Source: Acidicapsa dinghuensis (lineage in GTDB: Bacteria > Acidobacteriota > Terriglobia > Terriglobales > Acidobacteriaceae). Taken from it: a stretch of 64,000 nucleotides of DNA. Of this stretch, positions 53,635 to 60,828 are shown in pieces. The stretch is from positions 62,001 through 126,000 of the forward strand of contig NZ_JAGSYH010000007.1 of the NCBI RefSeq assembly GCF_025685685.1. The letters run 5' to 3'. Numbering within the stretch: the first letter of the stretch is position 1; every line of letters begins with the position of its first letter. The notes beneath the pieces are model-generated. The model searched no databases. It was given only the letters and a program-made list of their open reading frames with translations, and was not told the origin of the DNA. The position numbers and the translations under genes were made by a program.

Positions 53635-54984
53635 ATGACCGATAATTTCTCCTCCGGACCGGAATCCCCCAACGATTCCGAACTCAGCGCCACCGGCATG
53701 TTCCTGCGCGCCTTTGAATCCGAGCCGGCTAAACCCGCTCAAGAAGATCCCTTCGCGGCAAAGCCAGCCGCTCCCGCACCACCAGCGCCATCACCTTACC
53801 TGGCAGCGCAGCCTGCGTCATCCTCTGGTCCTGGCGAATTCACCCGCATGTTCCAGGCCACTGAAGCCCGTCCCGCCGCACCGCCTCCACAGACTCCCGC
53901 ACCAGCTCCACCACCAGCGCCTTCCGGAGCAGGTGAATTCACCCGCATGTTCAACTCAGGCCCCGCCGCTCCGGTTGCTCCAGCTCCGTCTACTCCGCCT
54001 GAACCAGCATTCAGGCCCCAGAGCGAGCCATCGGTGCCACAAGCTTCCTCTGTCCCCGTTCAGCCGCGCGCCAAGGGCTTCTCCTCACCCGGCGTCTCCG
54101 GCTCCGCCTCCGGCGAAGGCAGCTTCACGCAATTCTTCAAAGCATCTTCGTCACCCGCCAAGCCCGCAACGCCAGTTCAAACATTCACGCCAGCGCCACC
54201 GGCACCCGCTCCAGCGCCAACACCACAACCCGCAAGCCCATGGCAGTCCAGCCCCACCCCCAGCTATACGCCACCACCCAGCGCACCAGCTTCGAGCGGC
54301 GGAGCCACCGACCTCTTCGCCTCGCTCGCCGCAAAACCCGCAGCGCCTCCGCCATCGCAGCCCGAGCCAGCAGCGTATCGTCCAGATCCCTTCCCTTCCT
54401 ACACGCCAGCTCCCGCGCCCGCACCATCTCCCGCCAGCGTCGAAGCCAGCAGCGTCACGCGTCTCATCCAGCGTCTCTCCGAAGTTCCCCGCGAAGCTCC
54501 GCCCGAGCCCATCCCCGCTCCCGTGCCGGCCTTCAACAACACTCCAGCCTTCACGCCCGCGCCTTCCGCACCCACAGGCCCGGAGCCCGGCGAATTCACC
54601 CGTATGATCCAAAGCTCCGCGCCCGCAAAGCCGGCAGCTCCAGCTCCCGCGGCGCCTGCCCCTGCGCCTGCTCCCGCTCCGGCCGCCCCCGTTGCAGTCA
54701 ACGTCTCCTTCGCCGCGCCGGCCATGCCCGCCGCACCCTCGCTGCACGTAGCCGCACCCTCGCCCGCAGCTCCGGCCCCCGCCATGCACTTCCCTGCAGC
54801 GGCAGCGCCTGCCCCCGCTCCCATGCCTAAGGTTGAGCTCCCCAAAGCACCCGAACTCAAAGCCCCGGCACTCGCAGCCCCCAAGACCAAGCTCGAATCG
54901 ATGATGCCCGCCCTGCTCATCATCAACACATTCCTGCTCGTCCTAATCCTGCTCGTCGTCCTCTTCGCAATGAAAGGCCGCTAA
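53635..54984 (+). CDS. Proline/alanine-rich tail-anchored protein with recurring GEFTRMF motifs
   Basis: A 449-residue protein starting at the ATG at 53635 after AAAGGAAG. It is mostly a disordered Pro/Ala/Ser linker. Short hydrophobic motifs recur in it: GEFTRMF at 67-73 and 100-106, GSFTQFF near 163, SVTRLIQRL near 273, GEFTRMI near 320, and a relative TGMFLRAF at 20-27. It ends in one transmembrane helix (MPALLIINTFLLVLILLVVLFAM) and a short KGR tail, so the bulk faces the cytoplasm. I know no named family. The location between tssL and the sheath operon suggests a T6SS scaffold or a kinase/FHA target. The threonine in each motif is a candidate phosphosite (inference). Confidence 0.8.
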   Translation: MTDNFSSGPESPNDSELSATGMFLRAFESEPAKPAQEDPFAAKPAAPAPPAPSPYLAAQPASSSGPGEFTRMFQATEARPAAPPPQTPAPAPPPAPSGAGEFTRMFNSGPAAPVAPAPSTPPEPAFRPQSEPSVPQASSVPVQPRAKGFSSPGVSGSASGEGSFTQFFKASSSPAKPATPVQTFTPAPPAPAPAPTPQPASPWQSSPTPSYTPPPSAPASSGGATDLFASLAAKPAAPPPSQPEPAAYRPDPFPSYTPAPAPAPSPASVEASSVTRLIQRLSEVPREAPPEPIPAPVPAFNNTPAFTPAPSAPTGPEPGEFTRMIQSSAPAKPAAPAPAAPAPAPAPAPAAPVAVNVSFAAPAMPAAPSLHVAAPSPAAPAPAMHFPAAAAPAPAPMPKVELPKAPELKAPALAAPKTKLESMMPALLIINTFLLVLILLVVLFAMKGR

Positions 54985-55022
54985 AAAAGTTATGGGCCGC
55001 CGAGATACTCTCTCGGCGGCCC
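54985..55022. terminator. Terminator between convergent genes
   Basis: A perfect 12-base stem GGGCCGCCGAGA/TCTCGGCGGCCC with loop TACTC. On the minus strand it is followed by ATAACTTTTTTAG, so it terminates the small gene ending at 55078; it may also stop plus-strand transcripts. Confidence 0.85.
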
Positions 55023-55077
55023 ACAATCCATCCGGCATTCCAGGGTAAATCCAGAACCCCGATCAACACTTACTTCC

Positions 55078-55359
55078 TCACGCCAGCAATCCCCGATCCT
55101 TCAGCAGACTATCGTTCCGCTCAAAGCTTGCAATCAGCACCACGCCCTGCGAGCGAGCCTTGCCCGCCCAACGTGTCGCCTCATCCTCGCCGAATTTCAA
55201 GTCCTGTAGCAGAGTCACCAGTTCGTCGTAGTTCGCAGCCTTCGCAGGCTTCGTATTCAGCCGGCCAGCGTATGGCACAAACACCACCTCGAAATATGGC
55301 TTTCCGCCGTCAGGTCCAGGGCTCGCGGTAATGCGCAAATTCCCTGTCAGCTTCGCCAT
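55078..55359 (-). CDS. Small hypothetical protein
   Basis: A 93-residue protein with a strong ribosome site GGAGGAG 5 bases before the ATG at 55359, which supports this as a real gene. It starts MAKLTGNLRITASPGPDGG and has alternating strands and helices (YFEVVFVPYAGRL, YDELVTLLQDLKFGEDEATRW, GVVLIASFERND). No signal peptide or membrane segment is present. I do not recognise the family. It lies between the two arms of the T6SS region, but nothing in the sequence links it to secretion. Confidence 0.7.
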   Translation of the reverse strand: MAKLTGNLRITASPGPDGGKPYFEVVFVPYAGRLNTKPAKAANYDELVTLLQDLKFGEDEATRWAGKARSQGVVLIASFERNDSLLKDRGLLA

Positions 55360-55489
55360 CCACTCCTCCACCCAAAAACGCAAAGTTATCTTGAAACGGC
55401 TGCTCCGCCGTTGTCTTCAAGTCTTTCACATCTGCGTCATTTTCACAGAGGCAGACCTTTCAGCAGCGTATAAATCCGCACCGAATCCC

Positions 55490-56959
55490 TCAGGAATTTT
55501 CTACCGTCATAAAACCCCGTTCGATCAGCTTCCACAACAGCGCCTGGCACTCGCTCTGCACCCGTTCCAGCGGAGCTTTCACCTGCGCGGCAAACGACGC
55601 GATAGCCTCTCTCGCCGTTCGCGTCCCATCGCACGTCACCAGAAACTCCGCCACCAGCGGCTGTACAGCCATGTGGAACGGAAACCCACTGATCAGTCGC
55701 AGCGTCAGCGAATCCGTCGTCCAGCGCCCCTCTTTCGGAGCGCACACATGCTCCAGGCGCACATTCGCTCCCAGCTTCGGCCTCAACTTCAGGAACGCCT
55801 CATCCGTATCCGCGTTTTGCAGCAGATCCTGCGCCGCAAACGACGTCACAATCATCTCGCCCAGCTCGCCAGACGGCGTCTTCGGCACCTCTTCAATCCG
55901 CGCCCAGTTCTTTCCCTCCCGCTTGCGAATCACCACCAGCCCGTCGTGAATCGCTTCCACTCCACGTTGCCGGTAGTAATTCATGTAGCCCGCGTATGCT
56001 TCCGCATCTCCACCTGGATCCTGCGATATCTCCTTCACCCGACGCTGCGCATACTCCTCCGGATCCTGCGTCACGCCCTTCATCACCCACGCATCGCAGC
56101 CTGTACCCCGTAGCCATTCCGCCACGCGATCTTCCCAGCGCTCTCCGGTAACCTGTGCCCACTCGCACAGCATCTCCAGGTAGCCGCCCTCGCTCAGATG
56201 CTCCGGAGCTTCCTTCACCAGCCTGCGGCAAAGTCCATCCAACTCCATCGAGTTGTCGCAAAACAGATAGTCGCTCTGCGGCGTGATGAAAAACGGCGGA
56301 TTCGAAAGAATCAGGTCGAACTTTTCGCCAGCCACCGGGGCAAAGCAGTCCCCAGCCACCACGTCGACGTTCTTGATTCCGTTCAGCCACACATTGAATC
56401 GCGCCATCTCCACCGCGCGCTCATTCAGATCCGTCGCAATCACCTTGTCGCTGAACGCCGCAGCCTGCAGGCTCAGAATGCCGCTGCCCGTTCCCAGATC
56501 GAGCGTCGCCCGCGAGTGCCTGCGAATCGCAAACTTCGCCAGAAACTTGCTCGTCGGATTCGGCCACAGCACAAGATCTGCTTCATGCCGCTCAATCGCC
56601 GAAGGATGATCCGCCGCCACCAGAAATCCGTCCGTGTGCAGCAGCATCACCGTCGCTGCCCAATTTTCGCCCTGCTCTGCAATCAACCCTGTCTGCTCCA
56701 GCAGGCCAAGCATCTCCGCCGGAATCGTCTTCTCCGCATTCGCCTTCGCTACAGGCACGCCAACCCAGAACCATCGGAGCAGCGTATTCAACTCGGTCGC
56801 GGTAGAGGTGCGATCCAGCAGGCGCGCTACATTGCGCAGCTGCAGCGACGGCAATTCCGCAGCGCCCAGATGTTTTCGCACTTGCGCTTCGGTATATCCG
56901 GCATCGTTAAATGCGTTTAACAACGTTCTTGCGGCATTCTCTGAGAGGACTTTCAACAT
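55490..56959 (-). CDS. Class I methyltransferase with NPPF motif (RsmC/HemK-like core)
   Basis: A 489-residue protein. Residues about 165-260 form the SAM-binding core: ATLDLGTGSGILSLQAA (motif I), KVIATDLNERAV (motif II) and FDLILSNPPFFITP (motif IV). The NPPF catalytic motif is used by enzymes that methylate amide or exocyclic nitrogen atoms in glutamine or nucleic acids. The N-terminal 150 residues look like a helical substrate-recognition domain, and the C-terminal 200 residues are a helical region with a winged-helix feel. The target is unknown. Similar long methyltransferases occur as single genes in acidobacteria and actinobacteria. No T6SS role is implied. Confidence 0.82.
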   Translation of the reverse strand: MLKVLSENAARTLLNAFNDAGYTEAQVRKHLGAAELPSLQLRNVARLLDRTSTATELNTLLRWFWVGVPVAKANAEKTIPAEMLGLLEQTGLIAEQGENWAATVMLLHTDGFLVAADHPSAIERHEADLVLWPNPTSKFLAKFAIRRHSRATLDLGTGSGILSLQAAAFSDKVIATDLNERAVEMARFNVWLNGIKNVDVVAGDCFAPVAGEKFDLILSNPPFFITPQSDYLFCDNSMELDGLCRRLVKEAPEHLSEGGYLEMLCEWAQVTGERWEDRVAEWLRGTGCDAWVMKGVTQDPEEYAQRRVKEISQDPGGDAEAYAGYMNYYRQRGVEAIHDGLVVIRKREGKNWARIEEVPKTPSGELGEMIVTSFAAQDLLQNADTDEAFLKLRPKLGANVRLEHVCAPKEGRWTTDSLTLRLISGFPFHMAVQPLVAEFLVTCDGTRTAREAIASFAAQVKAPLERVQSECQALLWKLIERGFMTVENS

Positions 56960-57340
56960 AGCCTCCCCACCTTACCATCCTAAGTAGCCAAGCCCGAAAA
57001 CTATAAGTTCCATGCGCCTCAAATGCCGCTCCTACTCCATTCCACATATGGGCTGACGATCTGCATTTCGTGTTATCTCGTTCCGCTGGTAACAGTACGA
57101 AAAGAAATTATCTTGACCCACCCATAGGCGTGTGCTATCACGAATAGGCACAAGAACACGACTGGCTTGACCGCTGGTTTGCGGTCTCTGTTGCACACGC
57201 ATCTTCTTCGGTTTGCCCGGGGGCTGATCACCGAAGAAGCATTTTCTCCTGTTCGTATTTAGCACACCGTTCTTCGTTACCGCCGAAGGATGCATGTAAC
57301 GTTCGGCGATTCCCCATCACTCTCCATCGAGGAAGGAAGC
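56960..57340. other. Leader region of the T6SS sheath operon
   Basis: About 380 bases between the divergent methyltransferase gene and tssB. It holds a candidate promoter (57113-57141) and otherwise no recognisable gene; the short minus-strand frame here has no ribosome site. Confidence 0.5.
57113..57141 (+). promoter_or_regulatory. Candidate sigma-70 promoter for tssBC
   Basis: TTGACC and TATCAC are separated by exactly 17 bases, about 200 bases before the tssB start. The -35 box is near consensus; the -10 box is moderate. It is the best pair I can see in the region. Confidence 0.35.
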
Positions 57341-57859
57341 ATGGCTAGACAAAGCGCTCAACATAAATTGGACCGGGTACGACCGCCCAGAGTGCAGATC
57401 ACTTATGACGTCGAAGTTGGTGGCGCCATCGAAATTAAAGAACTGCCCTTCGTAGTCGGCGTCCTGGGTGATTTCACCGGAAATCCCGAACAGCCTCTCC
57501 CCAAGCTCAAAGAACGCAAGTTCGTCGAGGTCAACCCCGACAACTTCGATACAGTCCTTGAGGGCATGAAGCCCCATCTCTCCTTCGCCGTCGAAAACAA
57601 GCTGAGCGACGATCCCAACGCAGCCAACCTCAAGGTCGATCTCAAGTTCCGCAAGTTCGACGACTTCGAGCCCGGCAACGTCGCCAAGCAGGTTAAGCCG
57701 CTCAAGGAGCTTCTCGACCTCCGCACGCGTCTCTCCGATCTCCGCGGCTCGCTTCAGGGCAATGACAAGCTCGAAGAGTTGCTGCTAGAGGCTGTCGGCA
57801 ACACCGAAAAACTCGACAAGCTCAAGGGCGAGATCGGCGATGGAGGCTCCAATGGCTGA
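57341..57859 (+). CDS. tssB: T6SS sheath small subunit TssB (VipA)
   Basis: A 172-residue cytoplasmic protein; the ATG at 57341 follows GGAAGGA closely, and the 17 upstream in-frame codons are leader sequence. The start MARQSAQHKLDRVRPPRVQI and the block KELPFVVGVLGDFTG are diagnostic for TssB, as are VEVNPDNFDTVLEGMKP and the C-terminal helix LRGSLQGNDKLEELLLEAV. It pairs with TssC to build the contractile sheath that fires the Hcp tube. Its stop overlaps the tssC start by 8 bases, giving coupled synthesis in equal amounts. Confidence 0.97.
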   Translation: MARQSAQHKLDRVRPPRVQITYDVEVGGAIEIKELPFVVGVLGDFTGNPEQPLPKLKERKFVEVNPDNFDTVLEGMKPHLSFAVENKLSDDPNAANLKVDLKFRKFDDFEPGNVAKQVKPLKELLDLRTRLSDLRGSLQGNDKLEELLLEAVGNTEKLDKLKGEIGDGGSNG

Positions 57860-59339
57860 TACAGCAGTAAATCCTCAAGGAGCAGCGGCAGCCGTCGAGA
57901 CAACCGAAGGCAGCCTTCTCGATCAGATTGTCCAGGAAGGCCGTTTCGGCGCCGACGCTGCGGCGCGCGATCGCGGCAAGGACCTCGTCAAGGAATTCGT
58001 TGCCCAGGTTCTCGATGGCTCCATGACCATCGCCAAAGATGCCGAGATGATGATCAACGCGCGCATCGCGCAGATCGATCATCTGCTCTCCATCCAACTC
58101 AACGAGATCCTCCACCACCCCAGCTTCCAGAAGCTCGAGGGCTCGTGGCGAGGTCTCAAGTACCTCATGGACAGCAGCGAAACCGGCACCTCGCTGAAGA
58201 TCCGCGTCTTCAACGCCACCAAGAAAGAGCTCCTGCGCGACATCGAAAAAGCGCCTGAGTTCGATCAGAGCGCTCTCTTCAAGAAAATCTACGAAGAAGA
58301 ATACGGCGTCTTCGGCGGCGCGCCCTTCGGCGCTCTCGTCGGCGATTACGAATTCGGTAAGCATCCTGAAGATATGGCGCTGCTCGAAGGCGTCTCCCAT
58401 ATCGCCGCTCAGGCTCATGCTCCTTTCGTCAGCGCAGCCGCGCCCGATCTCTTTAACCTCGAGGGCTATGGACAGCTCGACGCCCCTCGCGACCTGGCAA
58501 AGATCTTCGACTCCACCGAGTACGCCAAGTGGAAGTCCTTCCGCCAGAGCGAAGACTCGCGCTACGTCGCTCTCACCCTGCCTCGCACCCTGGGCCGCCT
58601 GCCTTACGGCGCCGAGACCAAGCCCATCGATGAGTTCCGCTACGAGGAGCACGTCGACGGCACCGATCACTCCAAATATCTTTGGACCAACGCAGCCTAT
58701 TCGCTCGCTTCCAAGATGACCCAGTCCTTCTCGCTCTATGGCATGTGCGTTGCCATGCGTGGCGTTGAGGGCGGCGGTCTCGTCGAAGGTCTGCCTGTCC
58801 ACAACTTCACCACTGACGACGGCGATATCGCCCTCAAGTGCCCCACCGAGGTACCCATCACCGACCGTCGCGAAAAGGAACTCGCGGATCTCGGTTTTGT
58901 GCCGCTGGTTCACTGCAAAGGCACCGACTATGCTGCCTTCTTCAGCGTGCAGAGTGCACAAAAAGCCAAGACCTACGACACCGACTCGGCAAATGCCAAC
59001 GCGCGTCTCTCCACGCAGCTTCCGTACATCATGGCAGTCTCCCGTTTCGCTCATTACCTCAAGGCCATGATGCGAGACAAAATCGGCAGCTTCATGTCGC
59101 GTGAAGAAGCTGATCGCTTCCTCAACCGCTGGATCACGAAGTACGTCACACCTGATGATTCGGCTTCACCGGCAACCAAGGCCCAGCGCCCACTGCGCGA
59201 AGCGCGTATCGACGTCACCGAGGTTCCAGGCAAGCCTGGATGCTATCGTGCCGTCGCATTCTTGCGGCCTCACTTCCAGCTCGATGAGCTGACCGTTTCG
59301 CTTCGCCTGGTTGCTGAACTTCCAGCTCCGGCCAAGTAA
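57852..59339 (+). CDS. tssC: T6SS sheath large subunit TssC (VipB)
   Basis: A 495-residue protein. I chose the ATG at 57852 because GGAGG lies 5 bases upstream; the ATG four codons earlier overlaps that site. Conserved blocks are VLDGSMTIAKDAEMMINARI, QLNEILHHPSFQKLEGSWRG, LVGDYEFGKHPEDMALL and the C-terminal MAVSRFAHYLKAMMRDKIGS, all typical of TssC, including the ClpV-facing N-terminal helix region. It forms the outer and middle layers of the sheath with TssB and is later disassembled by TssH. tssH is not in the window. hcp follows 91 bases downstream. Confidence 0.97.
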   Translation: MADTAVNPQGAAAAVETTEGSLLDQIVQEGRFGADAAARDRGKDLVKEFVAQVLDGSMTIAKDAEMMINARIAQIDHLLSIQLNEILHHPSFQKLEGSWRGLKYLMDSSETGTSLKIRVFNATKKELLRDIEKAPEFDQSALFKKIYEEEYGVFGGAPFGALVGDYEFGKHPEDMALLEGVSHIAAQAHAPFVSAAAPDLFNLEGYGQLDAPRDLAKIFDSTEYAKWKSFRQSEDSRYVALTLPRTLGRLPYGAETKPIDEFRYEEHVDGTDHSKYLWTNAAYSLASKMTQSFSLYGMCVAMRGVEGGGLVEGLPVHNFTTDDGDIALKCPTEVPITDRREKELADLGFVPLVHCKGTDYAAFFSVQSAQKAKTYDTDSANANARLSTQLPYIMAVSRFAHYLKAMMRDKIGSFMSREEADRFLNRWITKYVTPDDSASPATKAQRPLREARIDVTEVPGKPGCYRAVAFLRPHFQLDELTVSLRLVAELPAPAK

Positions 59340-59430
59340 TTCGACCTTCGCACTCCCCGGGACTCAGGGCCGCATGTTCCTGCCGTCCTCAATCGACAGC
59401 TTTTGAACGAATGCCTCAAGGAGATCGAAC

Positions 59431-59910
59431 ATGGCAGTCAATGCGTATCTTATGATCGATGGCCGGCCTGGTCCCAGCACCAGCAAAACCAATGCCATCG
59501 ATATTCTGTCCTTCAGCTTCGGCGCCAGCATGCAGCACACCATCGGCGTCGGCTCGTCCGGTGGCGAGTCCCGCTCCGGACGCGCAAACCTCACCGACCT
59601 GAGCATCATGAAGGTTCTCGACAAGACCTCGCCGCTGCTCTTCGATGATTGCGTTACCGGCAACGTCCTGACCAAGGTCGAGCTCTTCTACGACAAGCCC
59701 ATGGGCGACCAGCAGGAAGACTACTTCAAGATCGAGCTCGACAACGCGCTGATCACCTCGATCTCGCTCTCCGGCTCAAGTGAGAATCCCATGGAGTCGG
59801 TCAGCTTCGCCTTCAACAAGGTCAAGGTCAGCTACAACCCCGAGACCGACGGCAAGCTCGCCGGATTCATCGACAAGGGCTTCGACCTGCTCACCATCAA
59901 ACCCTGGTAG
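59431..59910 (+). CDS. hcp: T6SS tube protein Hcp
   Basis: A 159-residue secreted tube protein with an AAGGAG ribosome site 8 bases upstream. It starts MAVNAYLMIDGRPGPSTSK and includes FSFGASMQHTIG, LTDLSIMKVLDKTSPLLF and the C-terminal block MESVSFAFNKVKVSYNPET, all matching Hcp hexamer subunits. Length is normal and there is no effector extension, so effectors would bind inside the tube or ride on the spike. A strong stem-loop sits just after the gene, which may favour higher Hcp levels than those of its downstream neighbours. Confidence 0.96.
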   Translation: MAVNAYLMIDGRPGPSTSKTNAIDILSFSFGASMQHTIGVGSSGGESRSGRANLTDLSIMKVLDKTSPLLFDDCVTGNVLTKVELFYDKPMGDQQEDYFKIELDNALITSISLSGSSENPMESVSFAFNKVKVSYNPETDGKLAGFIDKGFDLLTIKPW

Positions 59911-59972
59911 TACTCTCTGCTCTGGACGCCTTCGTCGCGGCCAGGCAGAAGTTCACGCCATATCAGTACGAC

Positions 59973-60004
59973 AGGTGGCGATTTCCCTCGGGAAATCGCC
60001 ACTT
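59973..60004 (+). terminator. Stem-loop after hcp (partial terminator or mRNA-stabilising hairpin)
   Basis: A 13-base perfect inverted repeat GTGGCGATTTCCC/GGGAAATCGCCAC is followed by a T-rich but not pure stretch (TTGCTGTGTATTCATTTT). It lies between hcp and tagJ inside the operon, where attenuation would leave hcp more abundant than the genes behind it. Confidence 0.7.
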
Positions 60005-60051
60005 GCTGTGTATTCATTTTCGTCATCCTTCAAAGGAGCAATGCGCGTCCG

Positions 60052-60798
60052 GTGGCTATCACTCCGAAACAACTCTTCGATGCCGGCAAAGTGCGCGAGA
60101 CCGAAAAGGCTCTCACCGCCCATTTGCGTGACAAACCCTCCGATACAGCCGCGCGTACATTTCTCTTCGAGCTTCTCTGCTTCTCCGGTGAATACGCCCG
60201 CGCCGAAAAGCATCTTGCCATCCTCGCCGATGGCCACCCCGACAAAGAGACCGGCGCCATCGTTTATTACGCTGCTCTCCACGCGGAAAAGACCCGCCAC
60301 GAGTTATTCGAAAAGCAGGCCTTTCCAACCGATTCCCCGAAATCTCCAGCCGGTGAGCTGAACGGCAAGCCCTTCCAGGAGATTCGCGACGCCGATCCTG
60401 ACATCGGCGCACGCCTCGAAATCTATGCCGCCGGAGCCTATCTCTGGCTTCCCTTCGAGCATGTGGCAGACCTCGAAATGGGCCCTCCGGAGCGCCTGCG
60501 CGATACTCTCTGGACTCCTGCAATCGTTCAGACCGCTGCATCCTTCCAGGGCAAGGACCTCGGCGAAGTCCTCATCCCCGCCATCTACCCGTTCTCCTGG
60601 AAAGATCCCGACGAGCAGGTCTGGCTCGGCCGCCTCACCACATGGCTCGCAGATGACGAAGGCAACGAATACCCATCCGGCCAGAAGATGCTGATTGTCG
60701 ATGGCGAAGAAGTGCCTTTCCTCGAAGTGCGTACTCTTAAATTCTTCCACCCGGATACACCACAGCAACCGGCCGCTGAAGAAGCCGGCGAACAATGA
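60052..60798 (+). CDS. tagJ: T6SS accessory protein TagJ (ImpE/SciE family)
   Basis: A 248-residue cytoplasmic protein with a GTG start. The N-terminal half is helical and TPR-like (QLFDAGKVRETEKALTAHLR, ARTFLFELLCFSGEYARA); the C-terminal half has the ImpE block LEMGPPERLRDTLWTPAIVQ and IYPFSWKDPDEQVWLGRLT. TagJ binds the N-terminus of TssB or interacts with TssH and tunes sheath recycling in some systems. The ribosome site AAAGGAG is 13 bases from the GTG, but ideally spaced from an ATG at 60041 in another frame. The true start may therefore be poorly translated or depend on reinitiation. Confidence 0.9.
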   Translation: MAITPKQLFDAGKVRETEKALTAHLRDKPSDTAARTFLFELLCFSGEYARAEKHLAILADGHPDKETGAIVYYAALHAEKTRHELFEKQAFPTDSPKSPAGELNGKPFQEIRDADPDIGARLEIYAAGAYLWLPFEHVADLEMGPPERLRDTLWTPAIVQTAASFQGKDLGEVLIPAIYPFSWKDPDEQVWLGRLTTWLADDEGNEYPSGQKMLIVDGEEVPFLEVRTLKFFHPDTPQQPAAEEAGEQ

Positions 60799-60828
60799 TG
60801 CATACACTTGATCGGGGTCTTATAGCCA

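Noticed and set aside
54151..54929. Gly/Arg- and Gly/Ala-rich minus-strand frames opposite the proline-rich gene
   Set aside because: Direct complement of Pro and Ala codons.
57032..57295. Minus-strand frame of 87 codons upstream of tssB
   Set aside because: No ribosome site, no recognisable motif, and it overlaps the likely operon promoter.
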